Source: Neomegalonema perideroedes DSM 15528 (GTDB taxonomy: Bacteria > Pseudomonadota > Alphaproteobacteria > Rhodobacterales > Rhodobacteraceae). From it: 64,000 nucleotides of DNA. The stretch is from NCBI RefSeq assembly GCF_000374145.1, contig NZ_KB893653.1, positions 1,458,650 to 1,522,649 of the forward strand, given 5' to 3'. A model generated the notes under the pieces. It did no database searches. It saw nothing but the letters and a program-made list of their open reading frames with translations, and was not told the origin of the DNA. Numbering within the stretch: the first letter of the stretch is position 1; every line of letters starts with the position of its first letter. The position numbers were made by a program, and so were the translations under genes. This document shows, piece after piece, positions 18,866-27,330 of this stretch.

Positions 18866-19005
18866 GCTGACGCTCCTCCTTGATGTCGACCATTTGAAAT
18901 ATCTTTGCGCGCGAAGCGAGTCGACTAACGTCGAAATAGCGGGCGGCGCGGCGCTGCGCAATAAAACAATCAAAGGGAATCCGACGAAGCTCTCATTCGA
19001 CCTCG

Positions 19006-19025
19006 CCGCCCCGCGCGCGGGGCGG
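19006..19025. repeat. Perfect 20-bp GC palindrome
   Basis: CCGCCCCGCG followed by its exact reverse complement, in the 292-base gap between the end of livF and the start of prpE (both on the minus strand). Could end the liv transcript or be an operator for prpE; there is no T tract in either direction. Confidence 0.5.
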
Positions 19026-19157
19026 ATTCCCGCGCGAATCCAGAACCCGGAGAAGGCTTCCCGAGCGCAGGCCGGAAAGGTCGGGCCGGGGGCCCAAATG
19101 ATTTCGCCGCGCTGGAGGGGCGCGGCGAAGATAGGCTCCGAAAACAGGCGGAGGGGC

Positions 19158-20012
19158 TCAGGAGAGCCAGCGCTTGCGGCGTTTATAGCTCTTGAGGTCG
19201 CGGAAGGATTTGCGGCCCTCGCCGCCGACGCCGAGATAGAATTCCTTGACGTCCTCATTATCGCGCAGGTCGTCGGCGGCGCCGTCCATGACGATGCGGC
19301 CCGTCTCCATGATATAGCCGTAGGTGGCGTATTTCAGCGCCATATTGGTGTTCTGCTCGGCCACGAGGAAGGAGACGCCCTGTTTGCGGTTGAGGTCTTT
19401 GACGATCTCGAAGATCTCGTCCACCACCTGCGGCGCGAGGCCCATCGAAGGCTCGTCGAGCAGGATCATGCTGGGACGGCTCATCATGGCGCGGCCGATG
19501 GCGCACATCTGCTGCTCGCCGCCGGAGGTGTAGCCCGCCATGGAGCCCTTGCGCTGACGCAGACGCGGGAAATAATCATAGATCATCTCCAGATCGTCCT
19601 TCACGGCCTTGGAGCCGTCGCGCCGGGTGAAGGCGCCTGTGAGGAGGTTCTCCTCGATGCTGAGATGGCCGAAGCAATGGCGGCCCTCCATCACCTGAAT
19701 GCAGCCGCGCCGCACGAGGTCGTTCGGGCTGAGCTTGTCCACCCGCTCGCCCTTGAACTCCACGGAGCCCTTGGTGACTTCGCCGCGTTCGGCGTGGAGC
19801 AGATTGGAGACCGCCTTGAGCGTGGTGGTCTTGCCCGCGCCGTTGGCGCCGAGGATCGCCACGATTCCGCCCTTGGGCACGGTCAGCGAGACGCCTTTGA
19901 GCACCAGCGCCACGCGGTCGTAGATGACTTCTATGTTGTTGACCTTGAGCGCGATCTCCGGGGCGACCTGAGCGGCGGTCCCGGCGGCGGCCTGCTGCGC
20001 GGCTTCGGACAT
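19158..20012 (-). CDS. livF: Branched-chain amino-acid-type ABC transporter ATPase (LivF-like)
   Basis: 284-aa ATP-binding protein of the HAAT family. Walker A is AILGANGAGKTTTLKAV, the signature is TSGGEQQMCAIGRAM, Walker B is PSMILLDEPSMGLAP and the switch region follows. The sequence fits LivF (IEVIYDRVALVLKGVSLTVPKGG) rather than LivG. It is the last gene of a leftward cluster with livG, livH, livM and livJ, separated from livJ by about 210 bases that hold a hairpin and repeat copy C. The substrate may be an amino acid, amide or aromatic acid; the CoA ligase at the head of the cluster favours an acid that is activated after uptake. Confidence 0.85.
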   Translation of the reverse strand: MSEAAQQAAAGTAAQVAPEIALKVNNIEVIYDRVALVLKGVSLTVPKGGIVAILGANGAGKTTTLKAVSNLLHAERGEVTKGSVEFKGERVDKLSPNDLVRRGCIQVMEGRHCFGHLSIEENLLTGAFTRRDGSKAVKDDLEMIYDYFPRLRQRKGSMAGYTSGGEQQMCAIGRAMMSRPSMILLDEPSMGLAPQVVDEIFEIVKDLNRKQGVSFLVAEQNTNMALKYATYGYIMETGRIVMDGAADDLRDNEDVKEFYLGVGGEGRKSFRDLKSYKRRKRWLS

Positions 20013-20068
20013 GAGGGCTTCCCTCCCTGAGGGGGCTGAGGGCGCCTTTCGCGGCGCTCCGGTTTCTT

Positions 20069-20169
20069 AGAGCGCTTTCCAGCGAAGCTGACCAAGCTTC
20101 GCGTCGTGAAAGCGCGACAAAATAAAGGCTGAGAGCGTTGAAACGGGCCGATTTGGTCGGAAAACGCTC
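20069..20169. repeat. Dispersed two-hairpin intergenic repeat, copy C
   Basis: Same orientation as copy B; shared blocks include the leading AGAGCG, TTTCCAGCG, GCTTCGCGTCGTGAAA, GCGACA.AATAAA and the terminal AACGCTC, with several internal substitutions that preserve the two hairpins. Located between livJ and livF, where it is probably transcribed. Confidence 0.7.
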
Positions 20170-20185
20170 GAAAGGATCGGAAGGC

Positions 20186-20211
20186 GGCCCCCTCCCCGCA
20201 GGGAGAGGGCC
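20186..20211 (-). terminator. Hairpin after livJ
   Basis: Eleven-base arms (GGCCCCCTCCC and GGGAGAGGGCC, one mismatch) around a CGCA loop, just after the livJ stop codon on the minus strand. Together with repeat copy C it separates livJ from livF and could keep binding-protein mRNA more abundant than livF. Confidence 0.55.
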
Positions 20212-20224
20212 TGAAGGCGGAGCC

Positions 20225-21559
20225 TTAATTATCGCAAGGCTCGGTGCGGGCGGGCCAAGGCGCGTTGCGCTCGGCGAAGGCTTTGGCGTCCTCCTCCAGC
20301 AGCGGCATGACGTATTGGCTCATCGGCGGGGCGTAATCGGTGATCTTCTCGTAGCTGTCGCCGTCCCAGCGCTGAACGAAGGTCGGGAAATGGCCGTTAT
20401 GATCGGCGCAGGTCAGCTTGACCGGGCTGGTGAAGCCGCCGAGTCCGATTTCCTCAAGCCGCGCCTCGTCGATGTTGAGGTTTTCGAGGCCCCGGCGCAC
20501 GTCCTCGCCGGCGACGACCTTCTTGCCGGTGATCTCCTGCGCCTTGCGGATGGCCTCGGCGATCAGCATGGAGTTATAGACGCCGCGGTTATAGAGCACC
20601 TGTCCGAGCTTCGCCGGGTCGGTCTGGCTCAGGCCCTTGTCGACGACATGGGTCTTGATGTCCTGAATGAGCGGGAAATCCGCGCCCACGGCGTGCCAGT
20701 TGAGGGTTTTGAAGCCCGCCGCGCCCGGACCCGCGCCCGCCGCGTCGTCTTCGCCCGGCCACCAGATGGAGATGAATTTCTCCATGGGATATCCGGTGCG
20801 CACGGCCTCGTTGATGGCCGTGGCGTTGAGCGCGCCCCATCCGTAAAGGATCATGTAGTTCGGGCGGTCGCGGCGCACGCTCAGCCATTGCGAGGACTGG
20901 TTCTGCATGTCCGAGGCGGCCACGGGATAGAGCTTCGCCTCGAAGCCCAGCTCCTTGGACAGCTTGTCGATCAGCGGCAGAGGCTCGCGGCCGAAGCTGG
21001 CGTCGAGGAAGATATAGCCGATCTTCAGGCCCTTGAGCTTCTCGACTCCGCCGCCTTCCTGCTCGGCGATATATTGCAGGATCTGGGTGAAGCCGTCCCA
21101 ATAGGTGGCGGGCGGATTGAAGATCCACGGGAAGACGTCGCCCTTGGCCGAAGAGGACAAGCCATAGGCCATGGAGAGCACCGGGATCTTGTCCACGCCC
21201 GCGCGCGGGATCAGCGGCAAGGTGGTGCCGGTGGACCAGGGATTGACCATCACCGGATTCTTGGGCTTCACGGCTTCATAGCATTCGAGGCCCTTTTTGG
21301 CGTCATAGCTGGTTTCGCATTCCTCGATGACCAGTTTGACGCCGCCGATTCCGCCGTCGCGCTCGTTGAGCAGCGTGAGGTAGTCGCGCATGCCGTTGGC
21401 GATGGGAATGCCCGAGCCCGCGAAGGCGCCCGTGCGATAGGTGAAGAGCGGCACGTAGATCGTGTCCGCGCTCTGGGCCGCCGCCGGGGCGGGGGCCGCC
21501 AGAGGCGCGCCCGCGACCAAGGCCGCGCTCAGCAGGAAAGCCGCTTTGGACAGCTTCAT
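20225..21559 (-). CDS. ABC transporter substrate-binding protein (LivJ-like, Peripla_BP_6)
   Basis: 444-aa periplasmic binding protein with a clear signal peptide (KLSKAAFLLSAALVAGAPLA, then APAPAAAQSA). The mature part opens DTIYVPLFTYRTGAFAGSG and continues with NGMRDYLTLLNERDGGIGGV, typical of the leucine/amide/urea binding family. It is longer than E. coli LivJ (367 aa), as is common in family members that take aromatic or other acids. The ATG at 21559 has GGAGGAA seven bases before it, so I prefer it to the upstream in-frame start. The ligand cannot be read from sequence. Confidence 0.85.
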   Translation of the reverse strand: MKLSKAAFLLSAALVAGAPLAAPAPAAAQSADTIYVPLFTYRTGAFAGSGIPIANGMRDYLTLLNERDGGIGGVKLVIEECETSYDAKKGLECYEAVKPKNPVMVNPWSTGTTLPLIPRAGVDKIPVLSMAYGLSSSAKGDVFPWIFNPPATYWDGFTQILQYIAEQEGGGVEKLKGLKIGYIFLDASFGREPLPLIDKLSKELGFEAKLYPVAASDMQNQSSQWLSVRRDRPNYMILYGWGALNATAINEAVRTGYPMEKFISIWWPGEDDAAGAGPGAAGFKTLNWHAVGADFPLIQDIKTHVVDKGLSQTDPAKLGQVLYNRGVYNSMLIAEAIRKAQEITGKKVVAGEDVRRGLENLNIDEARLEEIGLGGFTSPVKLTCADHNGHFPTFVQRWDGDSYEKITDYAPPMSQYVMPLLEEDAKAFAERNAPWPARTEPCDN

Positions 21560-21593
21560 TCTCAATTCCTCCCACACTCCGCTTCGCCGGCCC

Positions 21594-22658
21594 TCAATAG
21601 GGGAAGGGCCAGACGCGGAGCTTTTGCTTCAACAAACGCCAGAGCTGCGCGAGCCCGTGAGGCTCGACGATCAGAAAGAAGATGATGAGCGCGCCGACCA
21701 GAAGGAAGGTCAGATGCTCGACCATCGCCGCGTCGCCGCCGAGCGGCAGCATGCGGATCAGGATGGGCAGCACATGGATCAGAGCCGCTCCGAGGAAACA
21801 GCCGATCAGAGAGCCTAAGCCTCCGATGATCACCATGAACAGGATCTTGAAGGACAGGTTGATGTCGAAGACCACCGGCTCCGCCGCCCCGAGCCAGAAG
21901 AAGACCATCAGCGCCCCCGCGACTCCGCAGAAGAAGGAGGAGACCGCGAAGGCCAGCAGCTTGGTCGGCAGCAGCCGGATGCCCATGAGCTGCGCGGCGA
22001 TGTCCATGTCGCGCACGGCCATCCAGCTGCGCCCGATCCGCCCATGCACGATGTTCGAGGCGATGAGCGTCATGAAGACCACGATGCTCAGCGTCACGAG
22101 ATATTGCGTCAGCGGCGTGGCGTGCGGCCCGGTGATCGGCAGGCCGAAGAGCGTCCGGGCCGGGATCTGGATCGCGCCGGAGGGGTCGTAATTATAGAGC
22201 CAGCCCACGCGCACGAAGGACCATTGCAGGAAGAACTGCGCCGCGAGGGTCGCCACCGCGAGATAGAACCCCTTGATCCGCAGCGAGGGCAGGCCGAAGA
22301 CCGCCCCCACCGCCGCCGCGAAGAATCCCGAGCACATGACCCAGATCAGCACGTTGACCTGCGGAAAGCTCGTGGTGAGCTTATAGGCGGCATAGGCGCC
22401 GACGCCCATGAAGGCGCCCGTGCCGAGCGAGAGAAGCCCCGTATATCCCACCAGAATGTTCAGTCCGATGGCCCCCAAAGCCATGATGAGGAAGGGGGTC
22501 ATGATCGAATTGAGGAAGAAGGCGTTCCCCAGCATCGGAATGACGAGGAAGGCGACCGCGAGGATCACGCCTAACCCGATCCGGTCCTGAAGGATCGGGA
22601 AGATGGCCCGATCCGCCGCATAGTTGTCTTTGAATTGACCTGCTTCGCGATAAAACAT
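21594..22658 (-). CDS. livM: Branched-chain amino-acid-type ABC permease (LivM-like)
   Basis: 354-aa inner-membrane protein with eight to nine hydrophobic segments, one half of the permease pair. Family marks are NILVGYTGLLSLGTGAFMGVGAY, SLRIKGFYLAVATLAAQFF and the EAA-like WMAVRDMDIAAQLMGI, then FFCGVAGALMVFF and MVIIGGLGSLIGCFLGAAL. It follows livH with a three-base gap and precedes livJ, so it belongs to the same operon. Confidence 0.88.
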   Translation of the reverse strand: MFYREAGQFKDNYAADRAIFPILQDRIGLGVILAVAFLVIPMLGNAFFLNSIMTPFLIMALGAIGLNILVGYTGLLSLGTGAFMGVGAYAAYKLTTSFPQVNVLIWVMCSGFFAAAVGAVFGLPSLRIKGFYLAVATLAAQFFLQWSFVRVGWLYNYDPSGAIQIPARTLFGLPITGPHATPLTQYLVTLSIVVFMTLIASNIVHGRIGRSWMAVRDMDIAAQLMGIRLLPTKLLAFAVSSFFCGVAGALMVFFWLGAAEPVVFDINLSFKILFMVIIGGLGSLIGCFLGAALIHVLPILIRMLPLGGDAAMVEHLTFLLVGALIIFFLIVEPHGLAQLWRLLKQKLRVWPFPY

Positions 22659-22661
22659 GGG

Positions 22662-23633
22662 CTATATCCGCTCGATGATCTTGTCGCCGAAGAGGCCTTG
22701 CGGCCGGAAGAGCAGGAAGACCAAGGCGATCACATAAGCGAACCACGCCTCGATTCCTCCGCCCACCAGCGGCCCCCAGTAAAATTCCGCGAGCTTCTCG
22801 CCCACGCCGATGATCAGCCCGCCCACGATGGCGCCGGGCACCGAGGTGAATCCCCCGAGGATCAGCACCGGCAGAGCCTTCAGCGCGATGATCTGCAGCG
22901 AGAAGGAGACGCTGGAGCGCGCGCCCCACATGATCCCCGCCACAAGGGCCACCACCCCCGCCGCGAACCAGACGATCACCCAAATCTGATTGAGCGAAAT
23001 GCCCACCGAAAGGGCGGCCTTATGGCTGTCGGCCACGGCGCGGAGCGCGCGTCCGATGCGGGTCTTCTGAAAGAACACCGCCAGAGAGGCGATCATCAGC
23101 GAGGCGATGACCGCCGCCGCCACGTCGAGCTTCTGGAAGACCACCATCCCGCCGAGCATGTCGACGTTCCAGGAGCCGCGCGGCAAAAGCAGTTGATCCG
23201 AGATCATGGCTTTCGGCTCGCCGCCGAAGATGATTTCTCCGAGGCCGATCAGGAACCAGGTGATCCCGAAAGTGGCCATGAAGAGGATGATGTCCGGCTG
23301 GTTCACCAGCGGCCGCAGAACGATCTTCTCCACCGCCACGGCCAGCAGGAACATCACGCCTATGGCGCCGATCAGCGCCACGAAGGCCGCCAGATGTCCC
23401 GAAAACCCGTTGCGCGCGAGGAACTGATAGATCCCCACGAGGCTCAGCGCCGAGAACACCACCATGATGCCCTGCGCGAAGTTGAAGACTCCCGAAGCCT
23501 TGAAGATCAGCACGAAGCCCAGCGCGATCAGCGCGTAGAGCACCCCTGAAACCAGACCCTCCCAGAGCACCTGAACCAAGAGGTCGGGCATCTGGACCAT
23601 CTGGACGAAGGGATCGATGAAAACGTCATACAT
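22662..23633 (-). CDS. livH: Branched-chain amino-acid-type ABC permease (LivH-like)
   Basis: 323-aa inner-membrane permease partner of LivM. Characteristic stretches are LVSGVLYALIALGFVLIFKA near the N-terminus, VFNFAQGIMVVFSALS, the docking loop TRIGRALRAVADSHKAALSVGI and the C-terminal VLILGGFTSVPGAIVGGLII. Located between livG (eleven bases upstream) and livM (three bases downstream). Confidence 0.88.
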   Translation of the reverse strand: MYDVFIDPFVQMVQMPDLLVQVLWEGLVSGVLYALIALGFVLIFKASGVFNFAQGIMVVFSALSLVGIYQFLARNGFSGHLAAFVALIGAIGVMFLLAVAVEKIVLRPLVNQPDIILFMATFGITWFLIGLGEIIFGGEPKAMISDQLLLPRGSWNVDMLGGMVVFQKLDVAAAVIASLMIASLAVFFQKTRIGRALRAVADSHKAALSVGISLNQIWVIVWFAAGVVALVAGIMWGARSSVSFSLQIIALKALPVLILGGFTSVPGAIVGGLIIGVGEKLAEFYWGPLVGGGIEAWFAYVIALVFLLFRPQGLFGDKIIERI

Positions 23634-23644
23634 GCGCCCGCCCC

Positions 23645-24469
23645 CTAATGCGCCACGCCGAGATAGGCGTCGATGACCTTGGGATCGGCTTTGACCTCGT
23701 CCGGGACGCCGTCGGCGATCTTATGGCCGTATTCCAGCACCACCACCCGATCAGAGAGATCCATCACGACGCCGATGTCATGTTCGATCAAGGCGATGGT
23801 CACGCCGAATTGGTTGTTGAGATCAAGGATATAGCGGCACATGTCTTCTTTTTCTTCGAGGTTCATGCCCGCCATGGGCTCGTCCAGCAGGAGCAATTCC
23901 GGCTCCATGGCCAGAGCCCGGCCCAGCTCGACGCGCTTCTGAAGCCCGTAAGGCAGCTTGCCTACCGGAGTCTTGCGGATGGCCTCGATCTGGAGGAAGT
24001 CGATGATGTCCTCGACCACGCGCCGATGCGCCACCTCCTCCTCCATGGCGGGGCCTTGGCGGAGCATCTGCCAGAACAGCCCGCGCTTCATCTTCAGCGT
24101 GCGCCCCACCATGATGTTGTCGAGGGCGCTCATGCCTTTGAACAAAGCGACGTTCTGAAAGGTGCGGGCGATGCCTTGGCTGGCCGCCTGATAGGGCTTC
24201 ATCCGAGCGCGGGCCTCGCCGCGATAGGAGATCTGGCCCTGTTGCGGATGATAAAAGCCGTTGACCACGTTGAGCATCGAGGTCTTGCCGGCGCCGTTCG
24301 GGCCGATGATGGCGCGGATCTCGCCTTTGCGGATGTCGAAGGAGACGTTGGTGATCGCCTTCACCCCGCCGAAGGACAAGGAGACGTCGGAGACCTTCAG
24401 CAGAATCTCGCCCTTGGCGAGGTTCGAGCGCGCGGAGGGATCGCCGTAAAGCGTGAGCGGCGCGGTCAT
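23645..24469 (-). CDS. livG: Branched-chain amino-acid-type ABC transporter ATPase (LivG-like)
   Basis: 274-aa ATP-binding protein. Walker A is AIIGPNGAGKTSMLNVVNGF, the signature region is LPYGLQKRVELGRALAMEP, Walker B is PELLLLDEPMAGMN and the H-loop is LIEHDIGVVMDLSDRVVVL. The start ATG overlaps the CoA ligase stop codon (ATGA), so the two genes are translationally coupled. Confidence 0.88.
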   Translation of the reverse strand: MTAPLTLYGDPSARSNLAKGEILLKVSDVSLSFGGVKAITNVSFDIRKGEIRAIIGPNGAGKTSMLNVVNGFYHPQQGQISYRGEARARMKPYQAASQGIARTFQNVALFKGMSALDNIMVGRTLKMKRGLFWQMLRQGPAMEEEVAHRRVVEDIIDFLQIEAIRKTPVGKLPYGLQKRVELGRALAMEPELLLLDEPMAGMNLEEKEDMCRYILDLNNQFGVTIALIEHDIGVVMDLSDRVVVLEYGHKIADGVPDEVKADPKVIDAYLGVAH

Positions 24470-26454
24470 GCCGCCTCCTTTCGAGCGCCTGCGGCGCCTT
24501 CTGGGGTTGGGGCGTGGGTTTTGGCCTCGTCGATGCGCAGACGCCCGGAGATCACGCCTTTGCGGCCGTCCTCGAAGGTGACCTCCGTGGCGACGTCCAC
24601 CAGAGGCGAACCGTCGTAAAAGGCCGTGATGATCGGGGCGTAGCGCTCGGCGATGAAGTTGCGGCGCACCTTTTGGGTGCGGGTCATCTCGCCGTCGTCG
24701 GCGTCCAGCTCCTTATGCAGGATGAGGAAGCGCCTGACCTGAGCCGCCGCCATGCGGGGCTCTTCGGCGAGGCCGCGATTGGCCTCGGCCACATGGCCCG
24801 CGATCAGCTCATAGACTTCAGGTCGGGCGGCCAATTCCTGATAGGAGGCGTAGGAGAGCCCCCGACGCTCGGCCCAATCGCCCACCGCCGACATGTCGAT
24901 GTTGATCATGGCGGTCGCGTAGTCGCGATCCTGTCCGAAGGCCACCGCCTCCTTGATATGCGAGAAGAACTTCAGGCGGTTCTCGATGTATTTCGGCGCG
25001 AAGAGTTCGCCCGAGCGGAGTTTTCCGACGTCCTTGGCGCGGTCAATGATGTTGAGTTCGCCTTGGGCGTCGAAGAATCCGGCGTCTCCGGTGCGCACGA
25101 AGCCGTCTTCGGTCATGGTCTCGACGGTCTTTTCGGGCTCTTTGAAATAGCCGACGAATTGCCCCGGCGACTTATACAGCACCTCGCCCGTGTCGGAGAG
25201 CTTGATCTCGACGTTCGGCAGAGGCGGGCCGACGGTCTTGGCCGCGACATGGCCGTCCTTATGGGCGGTGACGAAAAGAAAGGCCTCGGTCTGGCCGTAA
25301 AGCTGCTTCAGGTTCATCCCGAGCGCGCGATAGAAGGAGAAGAGTTCAGGGCCGATGGCCTCGCCCGCAGTGTAGGCCACGCGGATGCGCGAGAAGCCCA
25401 GCACGTTCTTCAGCGGCCCATAGACGAAGATATTCCCCAGCCCATAGGAGAGCCGCGCCCCGAAGGGGACTTGCTCGCCGTTGAGGATCTTCTCGCCCCA
25501 GCGCTTGGCGACCTCAAGATAATGATGGAACATCCGGCGCTTGAGCTTGCTCGCGTCCTCCATGCGGATGAGGATGCGGGTGAGCAGATTCTCAAAGACG
25601 CGCGGCGGCGCGAAATAATAAGTGGGGCCGATCTCGCGCAGATCGATCTCGACCGTCTCGGCGCTTTCGGGGCAGGCGACGCAAAACCCCGCCACCAGCG
25701 CCTGAGCATAGTTCATATAATGATCGCCCACCCAAGCCAGCGGCAGATAGGCGAGCAGCTCGTCCTGATCGGTGAGCTTGTCGAAAGCCACCGTGTCGCG
25801 GGCGGCGGCGATGCAGCCTCCGGCGGTGAGCATCACGCCCTTGGAGCGCCCCGTGGTGCCCGAGGTGTAAAGCATGATCGAAATGTCGTCCGGCCCTCCG
25901 GCCTGACGCTCCGCCTCGATCCAGCGGGCGAAATCGGGATCCTTCAGACGCGCGCGGCCTTGAGCGACCGTCTCCGCGACGGCGTGCAGGCGGCTGTGGT
26001 CGTAATCGCGCAGGCCTCGCGGCTCGTCATAGAGGATGGTTTGCAGGCGGGGCGCCTTCTCCTGAATGGAGAAGAGCTTGTCCACCTGCTCCTGATCCTG
26101 CGCCACCGCGAAGGAGGCCTCGGCGTGATCCAGCACATAGGCCATTTCTTCGGCCACGGAATCCGCATAGACCGGCACCGGAATCGCGCCGAGCCATTGC
26201 GCCGCGAGGATCGTCCAATAGAGCCAAGGCCGATTGGCCCCGACCACCGCGATATGATCGCCCCGCTTCAGTCCGAGGGCGCTCAGGCCCGCGGCGTAGG
26301 CCCGCACTTCGGCCTCCGCCTCGGCCCAACTCCATGTGCGCCAGATGCCCAGATCCTTATGCCGCATCGCCGGACGCGTCGGCCGCAGCCGCGCATGTTC
26401 CCCCAGAAGTTTCGGAAACGTGTCCGCATGCGCGTGGTCGCTTGCTTGCGCCAA
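24466..26454 (-). CDS. AMP-dependent long-chain-type acyl-CoA synthetase
   Basis: 662-aa cytoplasmic CoA ligase of the FadD15/long-chain branch, adenylating a carboxylic acid and transferring it to CoA. The P-loop is MLYTSGTTGRSKGVML, with GQTEAFLF and the hinge region NIIDRAKDVGKLRSGELFAP. The start codon is TTG with GGAAGGAA upstream; translation MAQASDHAHADTFPKLLGEH matches the family N-terminus. It heads the liv-type operon and overlaps livG by four bases. This ligase-plus-HAAT-transporter arrangement recurs in proteobacteria; it suggests uptake followed by CoA activation of an acid whose identity is unknown. Confidence 0.85.
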   Translation of the reverse strand: MAQASDHAHADTFPKLLGEHARLRPTRPAMRHKDLGIWRTWSWAEAEAEVRAYAAGLSALGLKRGDHIAVVGANRPWLYWTILAAQWLGAIPVPVYADSVAEEMAYVLDHAEASFAVAQDQEQVDKLFSIQEKAPRLQTILYDEPRGLRDYDHSRLHAVAETVAQGRARLKDPDFARWIEAERQAGGPDDISIMLYTSGTTGRSKGVMLTAGGCIAAARDTVAFDKLTDQDELLAYLPLAWVGDHYMNYAQALVAGFCVACPESAETVEIDLREIGPTYYFAPPRVFENLLTRILIRMEDASKLKRRMFHHYLEVAKRWGEKILNGEQVPFGARLSYGLGNIFVYGPLKNVLGFSRIRVAYTAGEAIGPELFSFYRALGMNLKQLYGQTEAFLFVTAHKDGHVAAKTVGPPLPNVEIKLSDTGEVLYKSPGQFVGYFKEPEKTVETMTEDGFVRTGDAGFFDAQGELNIIDRAKDVGKLRSGELFAPKYIENRLKFFSHIKEAVAFGQDRDYATAMINIDMSAVGDWAERRGLSYASYQELAARPEVYELIAGHVAEANRGLAEEPRMAAAQVRRFLILHKELDADDGEMTRTQKVRRNFIAERYAPIITAFYDGSPLVDVATEVTFEDGRKGVISGRLRIDEAKTHAPTPEGAAGARKEAA

Positions 26455-26655
26455 GGCCGCCTGTTCCTTCCCTAAGATTTTCTTGTCTGGCCGAAGTCGC
26501 GCCCGGCCTTGGGCTCAAGTTCTCAAGCTTATGGGGTTTTGACAAGCCCGCGCTTGACAGACTCGCGCCGTGGGCTTCAGATAAGATGGTCCGGCGAGCG
26601 CCGTCGGGAGACCCCGCCGTCTTCGTCGGCGGTCATGGCGGGGCCGAGGCGGATT

Positions 26656-27327
26656 TCAGGCGCCGTAATGGCGCAGCCGGGTCCAGTCCAGCACCCGCAG
26701 GCCGCCGCGCTCCGCCCGCAGCACGCCTTGAGCCTCCAGATCGCGCAAGGCGCGATTCGCCGTCGGGCGGGACACGCCCGCCAAAGCCGCGATCTCCTCC
26801 TGATTGATCTCCAGCCGGTCGCCGACGAAGGGGCTGATGACCGGATTGAACAGCCAGGCGAGGCTGCGCGCCACTTTGCCGGTTCCGTCCAGCATGCGGT
26901 CATGTTCGATGGAGGCGATGAACTGCCCGAGCCGCTCGTTGAGCAGCCGCACGAGCAGCCGGTTGAAGGCCACGCTGTTTTCATAAAGCCAGACGAAGGC
27001 GCTGCGATGAAGCCATGCGGTTTCGGTCTCGCGCAGCGCGACGACGTCATATTGGCGCGGCTCGTCCTTGAGCAGCGAGCCCTCTCCGAACCAGACGCTG
27101 GAGGGCAAGCCGGCGTAAGTCACCGCCTTGCCCGCGTCGGTCACCGAGCCGAGTTTGAGCAGCCCGTCCATCACCCCGATCCATGCGTCGATCTTATCGC
27201 CGCGATGGATGACGGCGGCGCCCGGCGCGAAGCGCCGGAGCGTCACGCCGCGCCGCGCCCGCTCGCGCTCTTCGGGCGGCAGCTCGCGCGCCCAATGGAC
27301 TTTGGCCTCGAAAACGGCTGGATCCAT
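26656..27327 (-). CDS. Crp/Fnr-family transcriptional regulator
   Basis: 223-aa cytoplasmic regulator with an N-terminal cyclic-nucleotide-binding-like beta barrel (GAAVIHRGDKIDAWIGVMDG ... SSVWFGEGSLL) and a C-terminal winged helix whose recognition helix is INQEEIAALAGVSRPTANRAL. The FNR iron-sulfur cysteine set is absent, and the Arg/Ser pair that binds cAMP in CRP is not evident, so the ligand is unknown. It follows a CoA ligase by three bases (same operon) and precedes the CoA ligase/liv operon, so it may control either. Confidence 0.85.
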   Translation of the reverse strand: MDPAVFEAKVHWARELPPEERERARRGVTLRRFAPGAAVIHRGDKIDAWIGVMDGLLKLGSVTDAGKAVTYAGLPSSVWFGEGSLLKDEPRQYDVVALRETETAWLHRSAFVWLYENSVAFNRLLVRLLNERLGQFIASIEHDRMLDGTGKVARSLAWLFNPVISPFVGDRLEINQEEIAALAGVSRPTANRALRDLEAQGVLRAERGGLRVLDWTRLRHYGA

Positions 27328-27330
27328 GCT

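Noticed and set aside
26553..26585. TTGACA at 26553 followed by an AGATAAGAT as a sigma-70 promoter on the plus strand
   Set aside because: Spacing to a usable -10 is 18-22 bases with a poor hexamer, and no plus-strand gene follows; both neighbours are on the minus strand.
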